The position numbers and the translations under genes were made by a program. Shown here in pieces: positions 1 through 11,765 of a stretch of 64,000 nucleotides of DNA; positions within the stretch are counted from its first letter, which is position 1, and every line of letters begins with the position of its first letter. The notes below the pieces were generated by a model. That model did no database searches. It saw nothing but the letters and a program-made list of their open reading frames with translations, and had not been told where the DNA came from. Source of the stretch: Pempheris klunzingeri (Eukaryota; Chordata; Actinopteri; Acropomatiformes; Pempheridae); contig NC_092027.1 of NCBI RefSeq assembly GCF_042242105.1, positions 12,061,721-12,125,720 on the forward strand. The letters are read 5' to 3'.

Positions 1-239
1 CTGACAGCTGCGCGCTGGATGGGTCGTCTGATGGTGGAGATCTGGGTTAACAACCACTAAACACTTCAAGCACACAGAAAGTAAGCTGGTAAAAGACTTA
101 AATCTCAGGAATATACACGGGTTGCTTTTGCACAAAGCAACGTGGTTTAAACAGGAAGTGTTTTCGACTGTGTGGATGTATCACCATGGTAATGGACAGC
201 CTTAGCCTTATGGCTGATTGACAGTCTGGGTACATGATC

Positions 240-242
<3 letters not shown>

Positions 243-292
<50 letters not shown>
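243..292. repeat. (GT)n microsatellite
   Basis: About 25 uninterrupted GT units. The open frames crossing it on the minus strand are poly-His/Thr artefacts of the repeat. Confidence 0.97.
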
Positions 293-294
<2 letters not shown>

Positions 295-1755
295 CGTGGG
301 GTGAGTAGGTAGTTTGTAAGGTTGTACCTGCTTGAGAAATGTGTGTCATGTGTTTTCTGTAAACTTCCATGCACACTTAGAGATCAGATAGCGAATGGCC
401 CCAGGCCCACCCCGCAATCACAGGGAGAAGCCGGTTTACTCAGAGGCCTGGTGAGTCACTGGGTAGCCTGTCCCGGCCTAGCCTGCAGATAACTCGCTGT
501 TCTGTGGTGATTCATCCACTGGTAAAATGGCTGACATCCTGTTTCCGTGCTCCCTTCTGGTCATAGATATTTGGCATTTGTGGTGAGCTGTTCCCATTTA
601 AGAGTTCCATGGTGGGCAGGGAGGCGTGTTAGGCGCACATACTGCTTGTATGGAAACTTTTTTCTCTGCCAAGTTTCTAAAATGGAAGAATGCTTGTTGA
701 AACTACTTTGATCTGTTTTGTTCAGTTCTTGATTTTAAAGAAATCTTGCAGCCTGAGGCTTGTTCTGTATAAGAGTGAACTGTGCTGAGACAGCAACTGA
801 TTGCATACCTGAGGGCTTGTGATGACAGCAGTAAACTGAGAGATACACACAACAGCAACCACAGTACTATTGTAATTGTCTGTAAGTAATTATTAGTTTC
901 ATTACAAATAAAGATTTTATGCATTTTCATAATTAATGTAAATGGCAGAAAATGGTGAAGATTGTGAGAGGTGGTGTCACAATCACATAAGACAAAGAAA
1001 AACAGCAGATTCTCACAATTGAGGATCTGGAAGTAGGTAATGTTCAGCATTTTTAGCACTGATTGACTAATTATCAGGATTGATGACAAATAAAACACTC
1101 CTCATAATCGACCCTGAGGTGGATATGAGGTAAGTGCATGATTTAAGAACACAGTAGCACTAAACAGAGCCGGGAGCAGTTCTTATTCACTTTCCTGAAC
1201 TCTGGCTCACTGCAGAATGAAGCAACAGATGATTAAGGCAATGTAAGAATGACAGACTTTCTCTAACCCACCTGGCCGACTGGTAGGACATTCAAACAAA
1301 TAGTACTGCTTTGTTTGTTGTTATAGCAACTGCCGTACGTATCAAACTGTAGGTAGTGACACATGATGATAGGGATCTTTCTCTCTCTTGTCTCACTCTC
1401 CGTTCCTCCCTTGGTTAAAAAGCTTTCCGTTGCCCACACAAGGACGAGCCTGCTCTAAATGTACCATTAACAAAGCCAGTTTGAAACACTAAACCACCAC
1501 TGGGTAAGCAGGCGGCAACCGACTGCAGCTCCTCTAGGCTGATAAACCCAATATTCAGATGTGCCCGATGTTTGCTCACCAAGCGTGTAAATGCTTCACT
1601 CTCAGCATTCCTGCATGGGCATTGACATGAGAGGAGGGAGAGGAGGGAGAGGGAAGAGCAAGTGAAGAGCTGAGGGGGAGAAAACATCGAATCTGTCTCA
1701 GCATGTGAACCAGACTATTGACAGCAAACTCCAAAATGATACATTTTCTCTCCAA

Positions 1756-1757
<2 letters not shown>

Positions 1758-1824
<67 letters not shown>
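1758..1824. repeat. (CA)n microsatellite
   Basis: About 33 perfect CA units. The minus-strand open frame through it is a Cys-Val repeat translation, not a gene. Confidence 0.97.
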
Positions 1825-1826
<2 letters not shown>

Positions 1827-3279
1827 GAACACGCCTCACTAAACAAACACTATGATTGATCCGGCGTACCTCTTCAGTCAGTTCATTTCGTGTGATTATT
1901 CGGTGTGAATGGAGCAAGAAAACCACCTGAAAACAGGTTTGGAGGGATGAGCCAGCTCCTGTCAGTCCCTTTCAGTGCCACATTTGTCAGATAAACACAC
2001 GCAAACAGAGATAAGACTCATCTGTCTGTCTGTGTATCATCACACCTCAGCGCAACTGCTGAATGCCACAAAAAAAAAAGACAGCTAAATGTCAAGTGAA
2101 TGTATACAGTATGTAAGAACACAAGGCAACACCTATCCTCCCTTTTTCGAAACGTGTTCAACACGACAGCACTGCTAGAAAAACAGGTCCTCAGAGGTTC
2201 TCGTCATCTGTTCCAATTGCCTTAATGTCTGTGGTCACCTCGAGTGGAAAACCCAACAATAAAAGCATAAAAATATCTCTACTTTGCTTCCCGTCTCCCC
2301 CAAAAAGCCTAATATTGCTCACACATGATTTACAACACCTACACAAGTAGACAATGACCCCTTGTAACACATACAATGCAAACAAAGCTATGAATGGGAT
2401 GCGGCCTCGGCCATATGGCGAATGTGACAAGAGGGACTCTGTAATAAGAGGCAAACAGGCAGACGCACCAGTAAAAACTGGCACCACAAACTTTTTTTTC
2501 CCCACAAATTACAACCACATGCTGGACTTTTCCTTCCCAGTGACTCACTGTGAATGAATCAAGAAAGAAATGCCTGTAATGGTGAAGTTTCAAACTTGTT
2601 TGGGTCAAACAGAATTGCGTGATAAGATGGAGCCTATAGATCAAAGTGTGAGGGAAGTCTCTCTTGCTCAACAGACGAGCCTGTGAAGTATTATTAAAGG
2701 GCAAGGATGCTGTACTGTCCCACCATTTACCTCTAAATTAGAGGGATGTCAGGTCTGCCTAATGATATGACATGCAGTGCTCGCATAGCATTGTGCAACC
2801 AAGGCATTAGCCATGCTTGTAAATGTCCCTCTGCCTTTTCAAGCATTATTTATAACCTGCAGTTCCTTACAAAACAGTCCAGAAAAACCTCTGCACGGGC
2901 CGAAAGAGGTAGCTGTGTTAGTCTCTCTCTTGAATGTCTTCAGTCTGTCAGAGGCAGCCAAAGCGGAGCCTTCTGTGTACTTAAACTATACCAACAATAC
3001 TGTTCAGGTTTTGCAATGCAGTGCAGCTACCTGGATGACTTCATCCTCTGTGAAGGCAGCTGATGGGGAATCCAACAGCATTTCACTTTTTGATTTCATC
3101 CACATTAATTAGAATAAAACAAATGTAACTAGGGTGTAGTTGGGAGATATTAAACCAGGAAGATAGCATTAGAGTAGAATAATAGAGCAGAACAGAGACA
3201 GGAAAGTCTAGTCTAGAAATAGGATATATTCAAGTGGTGATACAATTAGAAATAGAATAGACCCTCTGTACAAATGGTT

Positions 3280-3725
3280 CTTTTGCCCCACTTTGCACTT
3301 GCAAACTATGTCCATGTTTCCACTCCGTACCTCCTCACTTTGCTGCAGAACTCGTTCGTCCTCCTCTTATCTATGGACCGACAGACGGGTATCGCTCCCC
3401 CCCCAGATGAGTCCACCGATGTGCGTCTCCTTCCTGGCCGAGGGTCACATTCCTCAGATCGGGCAAGAACTCCACCCAAACCCCCGGTGCGCACCGACCA
3501 GCCAAGACAGGCGAGGGCGAGGCTACACGGACTCCAGGCCCGGGCTCTGCGCTTCCCTCGGCGGTGTGTGAGCCTCCAGAGCCGCCGCCACTTCGGCACA
3601 GGGCAGCGCGGTGAATGAGGAAGGAGCGGGGCCGCTCCTGTGAGGCAGGGCTTCCCCACCGGTGTGACTCCTCCCAGACCCGCCGAGCACAGGGAGCCAT
3701 TGGAAGTTCACTCCAAGTGGCATAA
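3280..3725. other. GC-rich, CpG-containing patch of unknown role
   Basis: In otherwise AT-rich DNA this stretch of about 450 bp is clearly G+C rich and has many CpG dinucleotides. Frames stay open for 90-124 codons on both strands, as GC-rich DNA often allows by chance. It could be the CpG island or first exon of an unrecognised gene, or a diverged fragment of coding DNA. I could not match any frame to a protein family and no convincing splice partner was found. Confidence 0.45.
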
Positions 3726-4863
3726 TTCAAAAGTCTGGCCTTCATGTAGTGGATCCTAATTGGTCTTCATGACACAGAGGACGTTTCTCCAAAAGTTTTT
3801 TAGCTTCTGTTTTTTGTGTTATGTGGATAATTTGAATAAGTGAATTAGTGTCTGTTTCATCCTGGATAGTTTTTTTTATCTGTCTGTGGCACTTGTGTCT
3901 TGCCACCTTTGACTTTCTGCACTTCATGTTGCACTGATTATGTGTTATTCATATTAGATGTAGCACCATTGTCCAAGGGTTAGGGCTAAATTGTATTAGA
4001 TTTGTATATCGACAACAAAGTTTCACAAGTCTTGAGTCCCTGGAAGATTAACAGTTAGTGGAACCAGTTTAAAGCTGCAGCTTGTAATTTCTGGAGGAAG
4101 AAATAATGCAATTGTTGTTGTACAAATGAAAAGTTGAATTCACAGTCAATTAAATGCTCCATTTCTCAATTGGTGGCTAATATAACCAGACAAGTAGATG
4201 TATACTGTGTAAATGCCTTTACTGTTTCAGTTTGCTGCTTTTCTGCTCTATGACTCTTTTCTTTTTGTACCTATAGTGAGGGAAAATACAACAACATATG
4301 ATGCCTCACTTTGGTTTCTTTGGAGACCATATTCCTCACTGAAACATTGCGTAAATGAGTCACATGCTGTTTTTCTTCAAGGCTAAACAACTTGTGCTGA
4401 ATCAGCAAACTTCCCTTTTCTATACGAAATCCTCTGTATGACCTCCCCGCCCCAGGCTGTACCGCTCCGTTCCTCCTTTTATAATGTGTCCTGGATTTGG
4501 GACTCCTGTCTTTCTAAAGGCCATACAGTTGCAGCGCAGGTCAGGTAACCAAACTCAGATCCAGTGACACGGTTTGTCTTGGATGTCCCTGTGTACGTAT
4601 GTAAACCAGAAATAGGTGCAACTGGATTGTTTTCACACTTTTGGCCAAAAGGTGATTGATTATTTAGTGTGTTAAAACATTTTAATTTTGACAGTTATTC
4701 ATAGTGTAATATGAAGAACTTTCAAAACATTTATTTATATCTCTCTTTGTTTTGGTCTTTTTTACTTTTCACCACTTTTTTAATCCTCGGTCATCTACTC
4801 TGTGTGTCACTCGCTCTCAGCAAACATGACATTTAAACATGGCATAAAAATATGCATGCTGCA

Positions 4864-4889
4864 TGTGTGTGTGTGTGTGTGTGTGTGTG
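4864..4889. repeat. (GT)n microsatellite
   Basis: About 13 GT units following GCATGCTGCA. Confidence 0.9.
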
Positions 4890-7545
4890 CTTTATATGGG
4901 CCGTCCTTTGTCCTGAAACGTATCTGTCAGACAGGACACACCTTGTTTCATGGCCCTCTGATAGCAGCACACTTATGGGTATGATTGTTTGCTCAGCGCT
5001 GCTCCTAAGGGTGTGCCTCCTGTTGATAGTCTGCCTCAGCACCCAGTAGGCTGTGACACCCTCACCTTGTAGGAGCCATGTTTCTGAGCTCTTACTTTGC
5101 CTGTTTCCTCTTTTTTTTTAATCCATGCAAATGTGCAACTCTCAGCATGCCAGAGATATGGAATGAGAGCTGAGTGTTTGCATACAGCTGTGTGAGTGTT
5201 GCAGGTAGACTACGACAGTGTGCAATGAAAAAAAAGGGGGAATTCTGTGTGTGAAATGATATAAAATGATGTTGATATTAATGCCAAGAGAGAAAGCAAC
5301 ACAAGTGTCTGCTTACATGAACAAGCTCTGATAAACACTTGTGGGTACACACAGTCGCTGAAATGTAAGGCGCGGCCGTTCTAAGGAATGTGCTCAAGGC
5401 ATCTTACCACACCCAGTGTCCTTCTCTCTCTTTCTCTCTCTTTTCCTCCCTCTCTCTCCTCCCTCTCTCACTCACCTGGCAGCCACAGGTGTGCAGGTCC
5501 AGGCAGAGCCCAGGCAGCAGTTAAATCCTGGCCTGCATCTCAACTCACCTGACAGAGGAGTCTGCGTCATCGGAGACTATTTGAAACAAACTTTATCGAC
5601 GTGTCTGTTCAAGCACAACGTCGACAGTGTGGTTTTATACATGCAGAGCATAGTGTTTATTACCAAGGTGTTAAGCCACCACAAGCCTCTGAAACAGCCT
5701 CAGAATCTCAGATCTGGTGACTCCAAACAGCCACAGTATATTGTAGGATTTAATTAACTTTCATCAAATTGTTCACTGACCTCATTCCCTGTGTGGAGGC
5801 ATCTGTAATCATGTTTCTCAACTCATTTATTTGGGTTTTTCCTTTAATTTCCCCCCCTTCTATGTATATAATTATGTAGACAAAAAATGAAGCAGGTTCT
5901 GCAATGTGGCAATGAGTATTAAAGGCAAAGTTTGACCTCTAAAACTCTCTAATTAACATGTTTTATCTCCTTTGTTTTGTCTGCACAAAAAGCCAAATGT
6001 AAAAAACAAGATGTGTCACTGTGAGGCTGCCAGGGAACATCCAGACACTCTCAGAAAACCACTGTAACAAATAATCCTGCACATAATCACTCTTAAAGCC
6101 ACAATGTGTCATTTTTACACCGTTTTTGTTGAGATAAAATAAAGGAGCCATTATTTGTTAATTAGTGAGTGACTGCTTGTAGGTGAATGTTACATTTGAA
6201 CAGTTTCCCCCTTGTCTAGTCTTGATGCAAAACTAAGTTAACCAGCTGTAGCTTCATATTTACCATACAGACATGACAGTGGCATCAAGCTTCTCATCTA
6301 ATTCTCTGCAAGAAAGCAAATAAGTGCATATTACAGAATGTTTCTTTAACGATAATGGTTTCTTATCAAATCATAGAAATTGAATATGGGATTGACTTGA
6401 TAGAATACATTTTTTTTTAAATGAAATAAAATGTAATATTTTTCCAGAACAGCTACTGATGAAACTTGTGGTGAGATTGTTTTGTCTGCTGTTTGCAAGG
6501 TCAGCAAGAAGCTTTCACTCTCAAGTCATATGTTTATACCATCATGGTGTCAGTTTAATGCTGGTGCACCAGTTTGTTAGGTTCACCTACCTGGTACTAA
6601 TACTTTTATCGTTAAGTTTTGAATGTATCATACAATATAATTCAACAGCACCACAAACTGCAGCCTCCAATATCTTCTCTAATATCTTCATGAAGGGAGA
6701 CTTTATTTCAGGGACATGTTTAGCTGTCTTAGTTTTAGCAAGGTGTTCCTAAGGTGTATTATAATAAGTGTTAAGCATGGTATCATCCTCCTCTTTCAAA
6801 GAATTAATTTAAAAAAATATACATGTTTTCAAAGATAGATGAGAGATGTGAAACAAAAACAATACTTCTGTATCTCTGGAAATGGAGAGTAACTCAGTGG
6901 ATCTGGAGTCAGACAACATCTACTCTTCACAGGTTGCAACTCATTATTATTTCAGGTCTTTTTCAAACCGAGCCAGACATGTTTTTTTGTCAGATTGGTA
7001 TTTGCTATTTGATCATTTTCTCCTCGACCTGACTTTACTTAAAGACAGCTAATGTAGATTCTAATGTAACTTCAGTGCTGTAGAAAGTTAATACAGAGAG
7101 GTTTCACTGTGAATCTGTTCTTGTTTTGTCTCTCTCTTTCTCTCTCTGTCTGCTTCTTTGTGGCCCTGTGAGCTTTCCCAGCATGCTTTTCTCACGCTGT
7201 AATGTCACACCTGAGTATAAGGTGACTCTCTGGAGCCTGGGGCTTTGAGGTCATCTTTACACCACCGTGCCGGGAGGAAAGGTGCACACACGTGTCCACT
7301 TCGACGCTACACAGTGTAGGGGTTGCTATGTGTGTGTGTGTTGGGGGTGGCAGTGTGCACATGGACTGTCAGTCCAATGAGACGACACTACATTCCCATT
7401 ACCACCCACCATATAATGATAGCTCCTTTTCTCTCCACAGAACAAGATCCTGCAAAATGATTCTTCTGTAACTAGTTGTTACTGAGTAAGAGACAAAAAC
7501 ATGATCCTCAAAATGTAAAACAACACTGTTCCAATGTATATCTGT

Positions 7546-7547
<2 letters not shown>

Positions 7548-7609
<62 letters not shown>
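7548..7609. repeat. (GT)n microsatellite
   Basis: About 30 GT units, flanked by TATATGTGTG. Confidence 0.95.
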
Positions 7610-7620
<11 letters not shown>

Positions 7621-7746
7621 ACCAAGAGACCTGATTACGTAATTGCCATTATGTTGTTACGACAGATAACACCTAAATAATCACTGTCAAGTCCTTCTAA
7701 ATTAGATATGTCTTATGAGCCTGCCAAACCTGCATGTGTGTCTTAT

Positions 7747-7755
7747 CGCGTGCGC

Positions 7756-7793
<38 letters not shown>
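7747..7793. repeat. Alternating CG/TG tract followed by (GT)n
   Basis: A short GCGTGCGCGCG alternating block runs into about 18 GT units. Alternating purine-pyrimidine tracts of this kind are prone to the Z-DNA conformation. It lies about 140 bp after the neighbouring array. Confidence 0.9.
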
Positions 7794-7797
<4 letters not shown>

Positions 7798-9246
7798 GGT
7801 TTGGAGACTGACATTATGCATTATAAGTATTTCTTATTTCTAGGTGGGGCCTCATTGTGAACCATAAACAACTCAGGTAGAAGGAAAGTCCCCACAGTGT
7901 GTGCAATGTTTTTCATTTCTGCTAACGGAGTGTGTGCGAACTGGCTGCGTCCCTGCATACCTGTGAGAGGTGTTGTCATTTTTGATTTGAATGTTACGGT
8001 CATGAAGTGATGGTAATGGTTATTGAGGAAACACCACACATAGCTTTACAGAAAGCATATAAACCAGTTTAACACCATTGCTCCTGCTACTACAGATGCC
8101 ACAACCTTTATTGCTGCTGCTGCTAGTTAACACTAAGGAGCTTGAAATAGCAGCGAATATTTCATGAGCATAAGAACTAACATGCAGACTATGCGAAAAA
8201 GGAAGAGGTCAAAACAAGTTTTACCATATTTCCGAGTAGAGGGGTGACACAGATTAGTGTTTACACCAATACCTCTCAGTTTTCCAAAAATGTCATATGT
8301 GGGTTTAAAGAAAAACACGGTAGATCAACAGGTTGACAGGACAGATGGAGGCACCAACGTGAGGTAATGCAGCGATGGATATCAGCCACAAAACTGACAA
8401 AGCAGTTAAAAATCAGCACGATGGGGGGAACTGGTGCCTTTTCAGTACGAAGAGCAGGATACATCTTAATTTCTTCACAATGTGTGGATATAAATTATTA
8501 GTTTAATACATCTGAGGGTACACGTACATGTATGTAAACTGGTGAAACTTTAACTTGTTTGTTTCTGGTTCTTTCCAGCTGGATAATTGGTTACACAACA
8601 GGTGTTTTAATATTAATGACACTGTTTTAACCTACATATTTTTCCTTTTTTTTTTAATACCCTAGCAAAGCCGGTTCCTCTGTGCTACAGGGGATAAGTT
8701 AAAGATCACATTTTGACTCATGTGTGATGGATCTAAGCATGTCCTGGCGAAGGCTCCTGCAGCAGCTGCTGTATTGAGAACTGATGAAAATTGACCCAGT
8801 TTGCCTACTCTGGGGAAACAGCAATGGCTTGTAGGAAATCCCAGAACTCCTTAAAATACTTATTTCCACCGTGTACCAAAGGATGCCACCCTTATGTTGA
8901 AATGGACTGCAATTATGTTCAGTTCAGCATGAGCGCTTATAGAAAACAATCAACTGTGTTATACTGCTCCCTGCTGGACTGGACTTTAATGTGCTGGCTG
9001 CAATCTGTTGCATCACACTCGCAATGATGTTACTGTGAATTAAACAAAAACTACACTAATTACTGAAATATAATTATGGATTAACATACAAGCATGAGGA
9101 AAAAGATAAATGTAGGTTGGGGTGAACATGAAATTAACCACAAAATAAGAAAAAAAAGTGCTGAAAATTAATTAATTAATCAATAAAATAGAATACTTGA
9201 AAATTTAAAAAAATGAATAAAGATTTAGATTTTACACTATTATTTG

Positions 9247-11455
9247 TTTTTTTTTTAAACAATATCTTTATTGGGCTTTATATTATGAACTAATTAACAA
9301 TATATTCAACATAAAACAAACAAAAAGCAACATAGTCCCCCCAAATAAATAAAAGAATGAAAAAATAAAATAAATAATTAAAAATAAATATAAACACACA
9401 GCATACAGCTCAGCAATTCAGCACCACTGTCAAAATTAATTGGCCTTGTAACATCTGAGAAACTCAGTTAAAGGTGACCATATTCTCTCAAAATCCCCTC
9501 CTCTTCCTCTGACAATATAAGTAAGTTGTTCCAGTACAACACAAGATGCCATCTCCCCCACCCACATATGTATTGAGGGTACGTCCATTTCCTTCCAGTA
9601 TAAAGATATCAACCTCCTGGCCTGCAGGAGTCCAAAGTCGATGAGTGTTGACTGACTTGAAGTGAAAATACAGTTCTCTGCAAATATACCCAACACACAC
9701 ATCCTTGCGTGAAGAGGCACCCTCACAGCCTCAATCATAGACAAAGTTTGTATGACTGATTTCCAGAACTTCTGTAATTTGGGACAGCTCCAAACACAGT
9801 GAGACAGAATACCCTTCCCTTCCAGACATTTGCTGCAGGTATCTGGGATGTTGGGCGACCAACGATTCAGCTTGGTCGGAGTGATGTAAGTTCTCATCAA
9901 CCATTTATATTGGAGGAGTTTCATCCTTGTATTGATTGATTGAGTTTGGGCTTTTAAACATGCACTTTCCCAATCTACTTCATGTATATCCTCTTGAGGA
10001 TCGGATCTCCATGCATCCAGCCTGTCAGTGGTGGTTTCCTTATCATGTGCCAATAGAGCTGCATAAAATAAAGAAATGTGACCTTTCTCCTCTAAGTTTT
10101 GGATGTGAGACTCTCCAGATGTGATAGCGGAGGTTCAGATATAATGTGTTTGTATTTTGATATGATGAAATGTTTTACTTGTAAATATTTAAAAAAAGGT
10201 TTCTTTGGAATGCCATATGTTTGACATAGTTGGTCAAATGTGAGAAGACTACCATCCTCATAGAGGTCTGCCACCTTCTGTACACCTTTATGTGCCCACA
10301 TTTTGAAACCTCCATCTGCTCTTCCTGCCTTGAAGCACACGTTGCCCCATATACGGGAAAGACGTGAGATAGGAGGAAGATCACTAACCTATACCAAATA
10401 TCTATGGTATTTTTAAGAAAAGGGTTGTTTGTTATTTTCTTTAAACGTTTGGGATTTGCAGAGTAAAAACACAATTTTAATGCAAGGTTCAGTACTGATG
10501 TTTGTTCAATATTTACCCAGGCTGGGGGTGTCTCAGTTGAAAAGTAAAACATGGCTGAGCCTAACTGCACAGACCAGTAATACCATTTCAGGTTTGGAAG
10601 TTTTAGCCCTCCTCTTTCATGTGGCAAGTACAGCAAGTGAAGTCTCAGCCTGGACTTTTTGTTATTCCAGATGAACGCATTAAAGATACTGTTTACTTCA
10701 TCAAAGAATAGTTTTCGTGGCGGTAGAGGGAGTGACTGAAAGAGGTATAAGAACCTTGGTAACACGCTCATCTTAATCATGTTTATTCGGCCAGTTATTG
10801 ATATGGGCATTGTCATCCATCTATCCAGAGTTGCCTTCACTTCTCTGATCAAAGGGTCAAAGTTTCTTGCAACAGTGGTTTCAACGTCAGGGGTAATTTT
10901 AATTCCAAGATACACAAATCCCTCGTATGCATTAATAAACGGGGTTTGTATGATTGGTTTTAGCCTTTCGTCCTTATTTAAAAATAGTATAGAAGATTTT
11001 GAGTCGTTTATAGTATATCCAGAGAATCGTCCAAATAATTCAATTTGTTGCATTAAGGCTTGGTATGCTGGTAGACAGCTTTGTTAAAAAAACTATCAAA
11101 TCATCAGCATATAGAGCCACTCTGTGTTCTTGTTCTCCTAAACGGATGCCAGACAAGTCTGTCTGTGTTCGTATTGCCATAGCCAAGGGTTCTATAGCCA
11201 GTATGAATAGCATTGGTGATAGTGGGCATCCCTGGCGCGTGGAGCGTTCTAATGTAATTGGTTTTGAAACTATGTTGTTTGTTAAAATACTGGCCGTGGG
11301 TCCTGTATACAAAATCTGAATCCATTTAAGAAAGTTGCAAAAAGTTCCAAATCCGAATCTTGGCAGAACATTAAATAAATATGGCCATTCTATCCTATCG
11401 AAGGCCTTTGTCTTGTTTGTTAATCTATTCAGTCAGGTTTGGAGTTCCTCGAGTG
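9247..11455 (-). mobile_element. 5'-truncated L1/Tx1-type LINE, reverse transcriptase half
   Basis: Read on the minus strand, the element runs from about 11,455 down to an A-tail (T10 at 9,247-9,256 on the plus strand). The first clear homology is a [12 protein letters not shown] palm motif at about 11,400. It is followed by [11 protein letters not shown] and the catalytic YADDLIVF (YADD at 11,100-11,111). A thumb region with LPRFLYLFQSLPLP and FIWNNKKSRLRL comes next. The C-terminal part has a CxxC...H..W.CP....FW zinc-knuckle-like pattern (9,436-10,053) of the kind seen in L1 and Tx1 ORF2 proteins. The frame shifts near 11,045, around 10,240 and again before 10,053, so the copy is dead. No endonuclease or ORF1 remains. 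No target-site duplication could be assigned, so the 5' edge is uncertain by tens of bases; an LEELQ-like stretch joined to KAFD may reflect an internal deletion. The family call is from motif recall; the exact subfamily is not resolved. Confidence 0.85.
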
Positions 11456-11603
11456 ATGCAATGTCTGACTATGAACTTTTTATTATCATTTTCATTTTCT
11501 GTGGTCAGTAAGGAAAGAAATCCCCCAACATGTATACCAACTTGTTATTAGATTTGGTTGCATGATGCTGCCTCCTCCCCTCATCACAAGGAGCACAATG
11601 GAT

Positions 11604-11616
11604 GGAAAATGAAAGT
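11604..11616 (+). promoter_or_regulatory. Interferon-stimulated response element (ISRE) 1
   Basis: The sequence GGAAAATGAAAGT fits the GAAANNGAAA core bound by IRF and ISGF3 factors. It lies about 150 bp upstream of the RTP3-like start codon and pairs with a second site 10 bp further on in the opposite orientation. Confidence 0.7.
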
Positions 11617-11625
11617 ATGATGTTA

Positions 11626-11638
11626 AGTTTCGTTTTCC
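11626..11638 (-). promoter_or_regulatory. Interferon-stimulated response element (ISRE) 2
   Basis: On the minus strand this reads GGAAAACGAAACT, a full match to the GAAANNGAAACT consensus. With ISRE 1 it forms a head-to-head pair within 35 bp. The pair sits immediately before a gene of the RTP3 type, whose fish members are known to be induced by interferon. Confidence 0.78.
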
Positions 11639-11673
11639 AGAGTAAAGGCTGCTGTCAGGTGATGAATAGAGTC

Positions 11674-11704
<31 letters not shown>
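11674..11704. repeat. (CAG)n trinucleotide repeat
   Basis: About 10 CAG units, 60 bp upstream of the RTP3-like start codon. The repeat is probably in its 5' UTR; the start codon chosen lies after it, so it is not predicted to encode polyglutamine. Confidence 0.9.
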
Positions 11705-11706
<2 letters not shown>

Positions 11707-11765
11707 CAACACATAAACAAGTTGAACGTTGTTTCCTTTCTTCTACCGGAGAGTCATCAAACATC

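Larger units (their letters stand above)
1..9240. other. Intergenic region, no gene recognised
   Basis: I found no reading frame resembling a known protein and no spliced series with matching phase. The longer open frames are either translations of dinucleotide repeats or fall in the GC-rich patch near 3.3-3.7 kb. The stretch is AT-rich and holds several (GT)n/(CA)n arrays, listed separately, with single-copy-looking DNA between them. It could be the distal intergenic space or an intron of a gene whose exons lie to the left of the window. Confidence 0.6.
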
